A stretch of DNA of 64,000 nt, from the NCBI GenBank assembly GCA_964400515.1, contig CAYNTJ010000002.1:1-64000 (forward strand), written 5' to 3'. The first letter of the stretch is position 1. The number at the start of each line of letters is the position of its first letter. The stretch comes from JAAYHV01 sp964400515. Its GTDB lineage: Bacteria; Bacillota; Clostridia; Peptostreptococcales; Anaerovoracaceae. A program made the translations under genes and the position numbers. Shown one piece after another: positions 7,684-17,130 of this stretch. The notes beneath the pieces were generated by a model. It saw nothing but the letters and a program-made list of their open reading frames with translations, was not told the origin of the DNA and made no database searches.

Positions 7684-9657
7684 TTGAATTACTATAATAT
7701 AATTGTAGATAATAAAAGTTATAATACGGATTTACCATATACCTATGCTTCCGATGCGGATTTACAAATCGGAAGCAAGGTATATGTTAATTTTTCAAAC
7801 AGAAAAAAATTATCAACAGGATATGTGGTTGAATCCCATGTAAAGCCCATAATCAAATTGGACGGTATAAAAAATATAGTAGAAGTTGATGAGGAGAAAT
7901 CACTAAATCAAGAGATAATCAAGACGGCAAAATGGATAAAGCAAAGATATGGAGTTAGATTCATTGATGCCATTAAGCTTTTTACCGTCAGCGGTGAAAG
8001 ACCAAATGAAAAGATCATAAAAAAAATTTATAGCAATGATAATGATCCAATTGAATTAAATAAAGAACAAACAAATGCCAAGAAAAGCATCTGTAAATCG
8101 ATCGAAATGGGAGAGCAGAGGGCTTTTCTTATTAATGGAGTGACTAATTCGGGTAAAACCGAGATATACATGGAAGCTATTTCAAAAGCTTTGGAATTAA
8201 ATAAGAATGCCATATATTTGGTGCCTGAAATAGCCCTTACTAAGCAAACTAAAGAAAGACTGATAAACCGATTCGGAGAAGAAAATATAGCTATTATTCA
8301 TAGCAAGCTAGTGGGTTCTGAGAGACTTAAACAATGGCTTAGAATAAAAAAAAGAGAAGCGAAAATAGTAATCGGTACAAGGTCAGCCATATTTGCACCA
8401 CTAGATAATATCGGTGCAATAATTATAGATGAAGAACATGAAGCAACATATAAAGCCGATAAAACTCCAAAATACGAGACCATAGATATTGCTTTTAAAA
8501 GGGCGCAAAACCATAATGCGGTTATTGTAATGGGTAGCGCTACTCCGTCTGTAGTTTCATATAATCGCTCATTGACGGGTATTTATGAAAGAATAGATAT
8601 TAAAAACAGAGTTGGCGGAGGTGAATTACCCAAAATATCTGTAATAGATATGAGAGTTGAAACAAAAAAGGGCAACTTTTCACCATTTAGTGAAGCCCTT
8701 TATAAGGAGATAGATAACACCGTAAAGGTCAAACAACAGGTTATACTATTCATAAACAGAAGGGGATACTATACCGCCGTACAATGCTTAGAGTGCGGGT
8801 ATAGGGTAAACTGTGAGCGCTGCGGTGTAGCCATGACATACCATAAAAATGAAGATGAAATGATATGTCATTATTGCGGCAAAAAAGAAAAAGTGATAAA
8901 AACATGCCCAAGGTGCGGAAGTAAATATATAAAAATGGGGGGAATGGGCACTGAGAAAGTTGAAGAAGAGATAAAAAAAATATTTAAAGAATACTCCATT
9001 GAGAGAATTGATCTGGATATAGCAAAAAAACAAACTGAAGTGGATGCCATATTGAGTAGATTTTCTAAAGGGGAAACAGATATATTGATAGGAACTCAAA
9101 TAATTGCCAAGGGATTGGATTTTAAAAATGTAGGATTGGTGGGAATTATTTCGGCGGATATATCATTAAATATTCCCGATTACAGATCAAGTGAAAGGAC
9201 TTTCCAATTGATTACTCAGGTGGCAGGTAGAGCAGGAAGAGGAATAGGCAATGGAAATGTAATTATTCAAACATATAATCCTGATAATTATGCAATAAAA
9301 AGTGCCATGGAATATGATTATGAAGCTTTCTATAATATAGAGATTAATCACAGAAAAACTATGAAATATCCACCTTTTACTGACATTATTGTGGTAATGT
9401 TTATATCGGATAGCTATAAGGTTGGATGGGGTTATGCCAATGAATGTAAATACAAATTAAAACCCGATTCGCAAAGCGTTATATATGAAGTAAAAGTAAT
9501 CAGCAGATATAAAATGAATAATAAGTATCAATGCTATTTCATGATAAAATGCAGTAAAAATTACAGAAATAAATGTATTAAGGAACTATCATCTTTCAGA
9601 AACGAAATGAAAGAATGTATATTAGATATAGATGTTAATCCATACGGAATCATATAG
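7684..9657 (+). CDS. priA: Primosomal protein N' (replication restart helicase PriA)
   Basis: 657 residues, shorter than the 730-800 of many PriA proteins. It unwinds DNA at stalled forks and loads the replisome. Visible are an N-terminal DNA-binding region, Walker A GVTNSGKTE near 151-159, DEEH Walker B near 250, GSATPS, and a zinc-binding insert with eight cysteines (CLECG..CERCG..CHYCG..CPRCG, about 364-414). The start is TTG at 7684, eight bases after AAGGAG. It leads the conserved priA-def-fmt cluster. Confidence 0.96.
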   Translation: MNYYNIIVDNKSYNTDLPYTYASDADLQIGSKVYVNFSNRKKLSTGYVVESHVKPIIKLDGIKNIVEVDEEKSLNQEIIKTAKWIKQRYGVRFIDAIKLFTVSGERPNEKIIKKIYSNDNDPIELNKEQTNAKKSICKSIEMGEQRAFLINGVTNSGKTEIYMEAISKALELNKNAIYLVPEIALTKQTKERLINRFGEENIAIIHSKLVGSERLKQWLRIKKREAKIVIGTRSAIFAPLDNIGAIIIDEEHEATYKADKTPKYETIDIAFKRAQNHNAVIVMGSATPSVVSYNRSLTGIYERIDIKNRVGGGELPKISVIDMRVETKKGNFSPFSEALYKEIDNTVKVKQQVILFINRRGYYTAVQCLECGYRVNCERCGVAMTYHKNEDEMICHYCGKKEKVIKTCPRCGSKYIKMGGMGTEKVEEEIKKIFKEYSIERIDLDIAKKQTEVDAILSRFSKGETDILIGTQIIAKGLDFKNVGLVGIISADISLNIPDYRSSERTFQLITQVAGRAGRGIGNGNVIIQTYNPDNYAIKSAMEYDYEAFYNIEINHRKTMKYPPFTDIIVVMFISDSYKVGWGYANECKYKLKPDSQSVIYEVKVISRYKMNNKYQCYFMIKCSKNYRNKCIKELSSFRNEMKECILDIDVNPYGII

Positions 9658-9666
9658 GAGGATAAA

Positions 9667-10167
9667 ATGGCGATTAGAAATGTGACAACTGAGGGCGATG
9701 AAATACTAAGAAAGAATTGCAAGGAAATAAAAAATATCAATGACAGGATAAAGCTGCTTGCAGATGACATGATAGAAACCATGAGAAAGGAAAATGGTGT
9801 AGGCCTTGCAGCTCCCCAAATAGGAGTAATGAGAAGAATATTTGTAGCAGAGCCGGAACCTGATAATATCTACATAATGATTAATCCTACCATATTGTCT
9901 GAGGAAGGGGTACAAGAGTCCACAGAAGGCTGTCTTAGTGTTCCCGGCTATATGGGCTTTGTAGAGCGTCCCATGAAAATTATCATGGAAGCTACGGATT
10001 TGGAAGGTGAAAGACATAAGTATGAATTCACAGGCTTTTATGCGGTGGTAATGTCCCATGAAAACGATCATTTAAATGGTATCTTATACACTGATAAAGC
10101 CAAAGAAACAATGACTAATGAAGAATATGAGGCCATGCTTATGGAAATGGAAGAGGATGAAGAGTAA
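9667..10167 (+). CDS. def: Peptide deformylase
   Basis: 166 residues. It removes the N-formyl group from nascent proteins. All three family motifs are present: GVGLAAPQIG (near 41-50), EGCLS (near 87-91) and HENDH (near 130-134), giving the Cys and two His metal ligands and the catalytic Glu. TAGGAGG precedes the ATG. It overlaps fmt by one base (TAATG), so the two are translationally coupled; Fmt adds the formyl group that Def removes. Confidence 0.98.
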   Translation: MAIRNVTTEGDEILRKNCKEIKNINDRIKLLADDMIETMRKENGVGLAAPQIGVMRRIFVAEPEPDNIYIMINPTILSEEGVQESTEGCLSVPGYMGFVERPMKIIMEATDLEGERHKYEFTGFYAVVMSHENDHLNGILYTDKAKETMTNEEYEAMLMEMEEDEE

Positions 10168-11090
10168 TGAAGATAGTATTTATGGGTACTCCGGATTTTG
10201 CTGTTGAATCTTTAAAGCTTTTGATAAATTCAAGACATGAGATAATGGCAGTAGTCACCCAACCGGACAAAAAAAGAAACAGAGGTAAGGTAACATTTTC
10301 ACCTGTGAAAGAGCTGGCATTAAAAAATAACATAACGGTATTACAGCCCATAAGAATAAAAGAGGATGATGAATTTTATGCTAGGCTAAAGGAATTTTCT
10401 CCTGATTTGATAGTTGTGGTTGCCTTCGGACAAATATTGCCAAAAAAAATATTAGATCTGCCAAGGATGGGGTGCATCAATGTGCATGGTTCCCTATTAC
10501 CTAAACTAAGGGGAGCATCCCCCATACACCACGCAATTTTAAACGGCGAAGAAATAACAGGCATATCTATTATGAGAATGGAAGAAGGATTGGACAGCGG
10601 ACCTGTTTATACCATGGAAGCAACAGAGGTTGATGAAAAACAAATTGAAGAATTGCATGATGAATTGGCCAAGATAGGTGGAAAGCTGTTAATCAATACC
10701 ATTGATGAGATTGAATATAACAATCTGGAGCCTAAAGAACAAAACCATGAATTAAGTAGTTATGCTCCCATAATTAATAAAAGCGACGGAAGAATAGATT
10801 TTAATGACAGCGCCGAAAGTATTATAAGGAAAATTAGGGCGTTCAATGTGTGGCCGGGAGCATATGCAACATTAGATGATAAAAAATATAGATTCTATAA
10901 GGCTGAAATAAATAGAATAAATAGCGATGAAGACCCGGGAACCATAATCAAAACAGATAAGGATATCCTGATTAAATGTGGTAGGGATGCGGTATCAATA
11001 ACTGAAATTCAAGTAGAAGGCAAGAAAAGAATGAGTGTAAATGATTTCCTAAAGGGTAATCATATTGAAACGGGAAGTAGATTTATATAG
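10167..11090 (+). CDS. fmt: Methionyl-tRNA formyltransferase
   Basis: 307 residues. It formylates initiator Met-tRNA with 10-formyl-tetrahydrofolate. Visible motifs are the N-terminal VFMGTPDFAV, the folate-site HGSLLPKLRGASPIHHAI (Asn-His-Ser region, about 108-125) and GITIMRM-like GISIMRMEEGLDSGP. The C-terminal tRNA-binding domain has VWPGAYA. Its start codon overlaps the def stop. Confidence 0.98.
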   Translation: MKIVFMGTPDFAVESLKLLINSRHEIMAVVTQPDKKRNRGKVTFSPVKELALKNNITVLQPIRIKEDDEFYARLKEFSPDLIVVVAFGQILPKKILDLPRMGCINVHGSLLPKLRGASPIHHAILNGEEITGISIMRMEEGLDSGPVYTMEATEVDEKQIEELHDELAKIGGKLLINTIDEIEYNNLEPKEQNHELSSYAPIINKSDGRIDFNDSAESIIRKIRAFNVWPGAYATLDDKKYRFYKAEINRINSDEDPGTIIKTDKDILIKCGRDAVSITEIQVEGKKRMSVNDFLKGNHIETGSRFI

Positions 11091-11099
11091 GAGAGTAAG

Positions 11100-11795
11100 A
11101 TGTTTTTAGATTATTATAGCTCGATGATAATATTAATACCTGCAATAATATTTGCAATGGTAGCACAAGCTTCAGTAAAAAATAATTTTGCAAAGTATTC
11201 AAAAATAAGAAATTACAGAAACATGTCCGGTGCAGAAGCAGCCAGGAGAATACTTGATAAGAACGGTCTTAATACTGTTGTAATAAACAGAGTTCCGGGA
11301 AATTTATCAGATAACTATAATCCTGCAAACAGAACTTTAAATCTTTCACAAGAGGTATATGACGGCAAATCTATTAGTTCTGTAAGTGTCGCCTGTCATG
11401 AAGTTGGTCACGCCATACAGCATTCAAAAAATTATATTCCATTAAAGTTAAGAAATAGTATAGTTCCTGCTGTAAATTTTGCATCATCAGCTGCATGGCC
11501 ACTAATAATACTAGGTATAATAATGTCAAGCCAAAGTGTCATGGGTGGAGTTTTATTTAACATAGGGGTAATAACATTTATGGTTGTAGTGGCATTTCAT
11601 TTAGTCACATTGCCGGTGGAGCTTAATGCTAGCAGTAGAGCAATTGGTGAAATGAGAGAAGCATATATAATCACCGATGAAGAGATTACAGGGGCTAAGA
11701 AGGTATTAAGGGCAGCAGCCATGACATATGTGGCGGCGCTAGCGGTTGCCGTGGCAAATTTGGTTAGGATTTTACTTATAAGAGGTAATAGGTAA
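11100..11795 (+). CDS. YugP-family membrane zinc metallopeptidase
   Basis: 231 residues. An N-terminal membrane segment is followed by a soluble part with HEVGHA (near residues 100-105), the HExxH zinc site. Two or three hydrophobic segments (about 120-165 and 195-228) follow. It matches the neutral zinc metallopeptidase family typified by Bacillus YugP, whose substrates are unknown. It lies between fmt and rsmB, as in many Clostridia, and overlaps rsmB by one base. Confidence 0.92.
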   Translation: MFLDYYSSMIILIPAIIFAMVAQASVKNNFAKYSKIRNYRNMSGAEAARRILDKNGLNTVVINRVPGNLSDNYNPANRTLNLSQEVYDGKSISSVSVACHEVGHAIQHSKNYIPLKLRNSIVPAVNFASSAAWPLIILGIIMSSQSVMGGVLFNIGVITFMVVVAFHLVTLPVELNASSRAIGEMREAYIITDEEITGAKKVLRAAAMTYVAALAVAVANLVRILLIRGNR

Positions 11796-13057
11796 TGAAT
11801 AACGATAGATTGGCAATTTTTCAATCTTTAAAAGAGGTTATAATAGATAATGCATATTCAAACTTGTCAATTAACAAGAACATTGACAGGTTTAATGTAT
11901 ATTCCGGTAGCTATGTTAGGAATAACGTTAAGGGTGTTTTAAGAAACCTTATGCTACTGGATTTTTATATTGACAATTTGGCAAACAATGGAATTAAAAG
12001 TATTAAAGATAATGATTTGATCCTACTTAGGATGGGCATTTATGAGATAATGCTAATTGATAGCATTCCCAATTATGCCACTGTTAATGAGATAGTGGAG
12101 ATAGCAAAGAAAAAATGTAAAGGCAGAGATAAATTCATAAACGGTATTTTGAGAAATTACATAAGGAGAAAGGGCGATATAAAACTACCCTCAAATCCAA
12201 TGGATAAGGTGTCTGTTGAACAGTCTTTCCCCAAATGGTTAGCAGAAATGATATTTGAGCAATTCGGAAGCGAAGAAGGTCTGAAAATAATTGAAGGTTT
12301 GAATTCTATTCCTTTGTTGACATTAAGAGTAAACAGATTAAAAACAAATAGGGATGACGTTCTAAAAGAGTTAAGGGATACAATACCCGCCGAAAGTAAC
12401 AATAATGTAATTATTGTAAATGAAGGTGATGTGTTAAATAGTGATTGCTATAAAAACGGGAAAATAAGTGTTCAAGGTATAGCCTCAATAAATGCCATTA
12501 ATTGCTTAAATCCTGTAAAGGGAAGCAGAGTTTTGGATATGTGTGCTGCTCCGGGAGGTAAAACTACTTATATGGCCGAGCTAATGAATAATGATGGTCA
12601 TATCCTAGCATGTGATATATATGATCACAGATTAAATCTTATTAATAAGGAATGCAAAAGACTAAATATAGATATAGTGGAAACAAAAGCCATGGATGGA
12701 ACAAGCTTTGATAAAGATATGGAAAAGAGCTTTGACTATGTACTTGCCGATGTTCCATGCTCGGGATTAGGTGTAATTAATAAAAAACCTGAAATAAGGT
12801 ATAATATAACAAAAGAAAAAATAGAACAGCTTTTAGATATACAGCTTGGTATACTTAAAAACGCCGGAGAATATGTTAAAATTGGCGGTTATATACTTTA
12901 CAGTACGTGTACAATAAACAAAGATGAAAATGAAGGCATAATTAATAAGTTTCTAAATAATAATGATAAATTTAAACTAGTTGAAAAATATACTGCTTTA
13001 CCTTATAATGGAAAAGTAGATGGTTTTTTCTATTGTAAATTATGCAGATTAAACTAA
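11795..13057 (+). CDS. rsmB: 16S rRNA (cytosine(967)-C(5))-methyltransferase RsmB
   Basis: 420 residues. The N-terminal NusB-like RNA-binding domain (about 1-130) is followed by a Rossmann methyltransferase domain. The SAM motif is DMCAAPGGKTTYM (about 249-261). The two catalytic cysteines are in DVPCSGLG (about 325) and YSTCTI (about 371). It is translationally coupled to the metallopeptidase gene. The rlmN gene that often follows rsmB is absent here. Confidence 0.97.
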   Translation: MNNDRLAIFQSLKEVIIDNAYSNLSINKNIDRFNVYSGSYVRNNVKGVLRNLMLLDFYIDNLANNGIKSIKDNDLILLRMGIYEIMLIDSIPNYATVNEIVEIAKKKCKGRDKFINGILRNYIRRKGDIKLPSNPMDKVSVEQSFPKWLAEMIFEQFGSEEGLKIIEGLNSIPLLTLRVNRLKTNRDDVLKELRDTIPAESNNNVIIVNEGDVLNSDCYKNGKISVQGIASINAINCLNPVKGSRVLDMCAAPGGKTTYMAELMNNDGHILACDIYDHRLNLINKECKRLNIDIVETKAMDGTSFDKDMEKSFDYVLADVPCSGLGVINKKPEIRYNITKEKIEQLLDIQLGILKNAGEYVKIGGYILYSTCTINKDENEGIINKFLNNNDKFKLVEKYTALPYNGKVDGFFYCKLCRLN

Positions 13058-13070
13058 TAGAGAGGTAATA

Positions 13071-13817
13071 ATGAAAACAGGATTATTAACAGACAGAGGA
13101 AGGCGTAGAATAAAGAATGAAGATTATATCAAGGGTATAAATGACATTAACCTGTATTTGTTAGCAGATGGTGTTGGAGGAAATAGATCCGGAGAGATTG
13201 CCAGCAAAGAAACCGTTGAAACCTTTGCAAAGTACATAAAGCTTAGATATAAGGATTTAAATGATGAGAACGAATTAATCAAGCTTTTGGAAGAAGGTAT
13301 AATATTTGTCAATAACAAGATATATAACCTGGCTAATTCAAAGGAAGATTATCAGGGAATGGCCACTACTTTTGTTTATGTTTTGATTAGGGATAATACG
13401 GCCTATGTGGGAAATATCGGAGACAGTAGAGCTTATCTTATACATAACAATGAAATAATACAAATAACCGATGATCATACATATGTGAATGAGTTGGTTA
13501 AAGCAGGTATGATAACTAAAAAAGAAGCTTCCAAACACAGTAAGAAAAATATTATAACAAGGGCTATCGGAGCGGAAGATAAAGTAATAATGGATTTATA
13601 CACATTACCTGTGGAAGATGAAGATATAATTATATTGTGTAGCGACGGGTTATACGACGAGCTTTCTGATAAGAAAATATGCAAAACTGCTGTCGAAAAC
13701 GAAGATATGCAGGCTTGTGCAAATATATTGATAAAAGATGCAAATAATCATGGAGGAAATGATAATGTTTCCGCAATATGTATAAAAATAATGGAGGATA
13801 ATGAGAAAAATGAGTAA
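13071..13817 (+). CDS. prpC: PP2C-family serine/threonine phosphatase (Stp1/PrpC type)
   Basis: 248 residues. It dephosphorylates substrates of the adjacent PASTA kinase. Metal-binding motifs are NEDY near 17, LLADGVGGNRSGE near 31-43, GNIGDSRAYL near 110, and LCSDGLYDEL plus GGNDN near the C-terminus. AGAGGT precedes the ATG. It overlaps prkC by 17 bases, typical of the phosphatase-kinase pair. Confidence 0.96.
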   Translation: MKTGLLTDRGRRRIKNEDYIKGINDINLYLLADGVGGNRSGEIASKETVETFAKYIKLRYKDLNDENELIKLLEEGIIFVNNKIYNLANSKEDYQGMATTFVYVLIRDNTAYVGNIGDSRAYLIHNNEIIQITDDHTYVNELVKAGMITKKEASKHSKKNIITRAIGAEDKVIMDLYTLPVEDEDIIILCSDGLYDELSDKKICKTAVENEDMQACANILIKDANNHGGNDNVSAICIKIMEDNEKNE

Positions 13818-15543
13818 TAGGTTGCTTTCAGGCAGGTATGAATTGCTTGAAAAAATTGGAGAAGGAGGAATGGCTGTTGTATATAAAGCTAAGGATAAAT
13901 TATTAAATAGGTTTATCGCAGTCAAGATACTTAGGCCGGAATTCACAAAGGATGCTTCTTTTGTGGAGAGCTTTAAAAGAGAATCGCAATCCGCAGCAGG
14001 ATTATCTCATCCAAATATCGTAGGAGTTTATGATGTAGGTAGAGAAGGTAATATTAATTACATAGTAATGGAGCTCGTAGATGGCAAAACTTTAAGCGAA
14101 GTAATTGCCGAAGAAGCACCTATGGATTATAAAAAGGTTATTGATATTACAAAACAATTGGCTTCAGCTCTTAAGCTTGCCCATAGTAATAATATAATTC
14201 ATAGGGATGTAAAACCCCACAATATATTAATTACGAGTGATGGAATAGCAAAATTGGCTGACTTTGGTATTGCCAAGGCAGTAAATGATGCCACGCTATC
14301 CACAAACAATTCCATAATAGGTTCTGTTCATTACTTTTCACCGGAACAGGCAAGGGGTAATTATGTAGATGAAAGATCTGACATTTACTCTTTAGGTATT
14401 GTTATGTATGAAATGCTTACCGGAAAAGTACCATTTGATGCGGATAATCCGGTTTCAATAGCTTTAAAGCATATTAATGACGAAATAGTTCCTCCTACTC
14501 AAATAGTGGAGGGAATACCACCGGCTTTGGAAAGAACAGTTCTGAAAGCCACAGACAAATATCAAACCAATCGATATAAAAGTGCTGATGAATTGATTGA
14601 AGAGCTTGATAATATTGAATTTGTTACAAGAGTAGTGGGGAATTCAGTATTTTTGGCAGCATCTGAAAAGGTGGAACAAAGCAGAAATAATGCCAATGAT
14701 GATGAGCAAGATGAAAATGAAACAGAGGTAACTAAAAAAAGATCCTTTGCTAATTTTGGAGAAGATAAAAAGAAGAGAAATATAATTATTGCAGTAGTTA
14801 TAGCTGTTTGCCTTATTCCGATTGGTTATTTGATAACAACAATGCTTGTAGAAGCCAACAGCTTGGTAACGGTACCCGACTTAACTAACCTTTCCTATGA
14901 TGAGGCCAAAAATGATTTGGAGGCCTTGGGACTTAGCATAGAAGAAGGGGAAGAAATGTTTAGTGCTGAAGTAGAAGAGGGTAAAATTGCAGGACAAGAT
15001 CCTAAATCAGGAGAAGAAGTAAAAAAAGGCATGCTTATCACAGTTAACCTTAGTAAGGGTAAACAGGAAGGCGCTATACCTAATATAGTTGACATGAATT
15101 ATGAAAATATATCTGATTATCTTGACGAATATGGTTTTGTGCTCGGAGTTGTAAAATCAGAAACAAGTACTGAACCTGAAGGCACAATACTTTCCCAATC
15201 ACCTAAAGCAGGAGAGTTGAAGGAAAAGGGCGAAAGAATTGATATAGTCATAAGTGATGGTAAAGGTGAAAAAGAAGGCATAGTACCTTCTGTAACCGGA
15301 ATGGATGTGGATGCCGCCAAGAAGCTTATTAAAGATGCAGGTTTCGAGGTTGGAATCATAACCTATGATGAAAGTGAAATCTATGCTGAAGGTTATGTTA
15401 TGTGGCAGGAATATGCGGCTAATACTAATTTGCAGCAAGGAACCACAATTGATATAAGGGTAAGTAAAGGTGCGCCTGTGGTGGATCCCGGAGAAAGTAT
15501 AGGTGGAGAAGACCCTACTGATCCGGAGGAATCTACAGAGTAA
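13801..15543 (+). CDS. prkC: PASTA-domain serine/threonine kinase (PrkC/Stk1)
   Basis: 580 residues. The cytoplasmic kinase domain (about 10-280) has GEGGMAVVYKA, the catalytic HRDVKPHN and DFG in LADFGIAKA. A basic linker leads to one membrane segment near 323-345. Three extracellular PASTA repeats (about 360-565), each with VP or IP plus GL.VG-type spacing, sense muropeptides or lipid II. The tail is acidic (DPTDPEESTE). An ATG at 13810 would give a 12-base spacing from GGAGG, against 3 bases for 13801, so the true start may be three codons later. Confidence 0.95.
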   Translation: MRKMSNRLLSGRYELLEKIGEGGMAVVYKAKDKLLNRFIAVKILRPEFTKDASFVESFKRESQSAAGLSHPNIVGVYDVGREGNINYIVMELVDGKTLSEVIAEEAPMDYKKVIDITKQLASALKLAHSNNIIHRDVKPHNILITSDGIAKLADFGIAKAVNDATLSTNNSIIGSVHYFSPEQARGNYVDERSDIYSLGIVMYEMLTGKVPFDADNPVSIALKHINDEIVPPTQIVEGIPPALERTVLKATDKYQTNRYKSADELIEELDNIEFVTRVVGNSVFLAASEKVEQSRNNANDDEQDENETEVTKKRSFANFGEDKKKRNIIIAVVIAVCLIPIGYLITTMLVEANSLVTVPDLTNLSYDEAKNDLEALGLSIEEGEEMFSAEVEEGKIAGQDPKSGEEVKKGMLITVNLSKGKQEGAIPNIVDMNYENISDYLDEYGFVLGVVKSETSTEPEGTILSQSPKAGELKEKGERIDIVISDGKGEKEGIVPSVTGMDVDAAKKLIKDAGFEVGIITYDESEIYAEGYVMWQEYAANTNLQQGTTIDIRVSKGAPVVDPGESIGGEDPTDPEESTE

Positions 15544-15544
15544 T

Positions 15545-16408
15545 ATGATAGGCAAGGTTGTTAAAGGAATAGGCGGCTTCTACTTTGTTAAATATGACGG
15601 GGAAATTATAAGAGGACAGGGTAGAGGTCTGCTTAAAAGAAACAACAAATTAATAAAGGTAGGGGATAATGTTGAATTTCAGATAAGAGATGATAATGAA
15701 TGCATTATAACCAAAGTGCTCAAAAGGAAAAATGAGTTTATTAGACCTTCCATAGCTAATATAGACAGGTTGATTGTTACTTTTTCAGCAACTGATCCCC
15801 AGCCTAATTACTTATCAGTTGACAAACTTTGTGTAATTTCAGAATACTATAATGTACCTGTTAATATATTGATTACAAAAATTGATTTAGTAGATGAATC
15901 ACAGGTAAATGAAATTTACGATATTTATAAAGATGTATATAAAACCTTTAAAATAGATGCACTTAGTGGCATTGGTCTAAGGGAATTGATGGAAGAACTA
16001 AAGGGGAAAACTGTTGCCCTGGCAGGGCCTTCAGGGGTAGGAAAATCTACAGTTTTAAATGCCATAGTGCCTAATAAAGACATTGAAACAGGAGCTATAA
16101 GCGATAAAACAAAACGAGGGAAACATACCACCAGGCATGCGGAGATTTTTTCATTGGATGGAGATACCAATATATTTGACACACCGGGATTTACATCCTT
16201 GGAGATGCCAATAATGGAAATAAAAGAATTGGGTTCTTTATTTCCTGAATTTAGTAAACATGGAAAATGTAAATACAGTGATTGTATACATATCAATGAG
16301 CCGGAATGTGCAATTAAGGATGCTTTAAAGCTTAAATTTATTAACATGAGCAGATATAATTCATATATCAAAATGATAGAAGAAATAAACAATAACAGAA
16401 GATATTAA
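15545..16408 (+). CDS. rsgA: Ribosome small subunit-dependent GTPase A
   Basis: 287 residues. It is a circularly permuted GTPase that assists late 30S maturation. In order: an N-terminal OB-fold (MIGKVVKGIGGFYFVKY), G4 as TKIDL, G1 as GPSGVGKST, RGKHTTRH (switch region), G3 as DTPGF, and a C-terminal zinc knuckle (CKYSDCIHINEPEC). The ATG one base after the prkC stop is chosen because it matches the family N-terminus; a GTG 42 bases upstream inside prkC is less likely. Confidence 0.96.
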   Translation: MIGKVVKGIGGFYFVKYDGEIIRGQGRGLLKRNNKLIKVGDNVEFQIRDDNECIITKVLKRKNEFIRPSIANIDRLIVTFSATDPQPNYLSVDKLCVISEYYNVPVNILITKIDLVDESQVNEIYDIYKDVYKTFKIDALSGIGLRELMEELKGKTVALAGPSGVGKSTVLNAIVPNKDIETGAISDKTKRGKHTTRHAEIFSLDGDTNIFDTPGFTSLEMPIMEIKELGSLFPEFSKHGKCKYSDCIHINEPECAIKDALKLKFINMSRYNSYIKMIEEINNNRRY

Positions 16409-16419
16409 CGGAGGATATC

Positions 16420-17067
16420 ATGATAAAAGTAGCACCATCATTATTGGCAGCTGATTTTTCAAAATTGGGAGAAGAAGTGGTAAAGGTATGTAATGCCGGT
16501 GCTGATTATCTCCATATAGATGTTATGGACGGACATTTTGTACCTAATATAAGCTATGGTGCTTCAGTCATGAAAAGTCTAAATAATATAACTACAATTC
16601 CCTATGATGTTCATTTAATGATTAGTGACCCTGATAAATACATAAATGATTTCGTCACCGAAAAAACCGAGTTTATTACCGTGCATCAAGAGGCATGTAT
16701 ACATCTGGACAGAACAATCCGAGAAATAAAGAGACTAGGGGTCAAATCCGGAGTTTCTATTAACCCTGGGACACCTATAAGTGTTCTTAAAGATGTATTA
16801 GAAGATGTTGATTTGGTACTGGTTATGTCTGTTAATCCGGGATTTGGCGGACAGAAGTTCATAAGAAAGACATTATCTAAAGTAGATGAGCTATACAAAA
16901 TAAGGGAAGAAAAGGGTTATACTTATAAGATTGAAATAGATGGCGGAGTAAATATTGATAATGCCAGGGAAATAAAAGACGCGGGGGCTGATATACTTGT
17001 TGCAGGTTCAGCTGTTTTCAATGCCGATGACATAGCTAAACGTATTAAACAATTAAAAGAGATATAA
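16420..17067 (+). CDS. rpe: Ribulose-phosphate 3-epimerase
   Basis: 215 residues forming a TIM barrel that interconverts ribulose 5-phosphate and xylulose 5-phosphate. Motifs are APSLLAADF near the start, HIDVMDGHFVPN (about 34-45), DVHLM, VMSVNPGFGGQKF (about 139-151) and DGG near 177. GGAGG precedes the ATG. It ends the priA-to-rpe block; no thiN or spoVM follows. Confidence 0.97.
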   Translation: MIKVAPSLLAADFSKLGEEVVKVCNAGADYLHIDVMDGHFVPNISYGASVMKSLNNITTIPYDVHLMISDPDKYINDFVTEKTEFITVHQEACIHLDRTIREIKRLGVKSGVSINPGTPISVLKDVLEDVDLVLVMSVNPGFGGQKFIRKTLSKVDELYKIREEKGYTYKIEIDGGVNIDNAREIKDAGADILVAGSAVFNADDIAKRIKQLKEI

Positions 17068-17089
17068 TTAAATATTAGAAATAAAAAAT

Positions 17090-17124
17090 AAGAGCTTAGT
17101 TTATTTAATAAACTAAGCTCTTTT
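17090..17124. terminator. Bidirectional terminator between rpe and the PBP gene
   Basis: AAGAGCTTAGTTTATT pairs perfectly with AATAAACTAAGCTCTT, with T-rich sequence on both sides. It serves rpe (plus) and the convergent penicillin-binding protein gene (minus). Confidence 0.88.
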
Positions 17125-17130
17125 ATATTA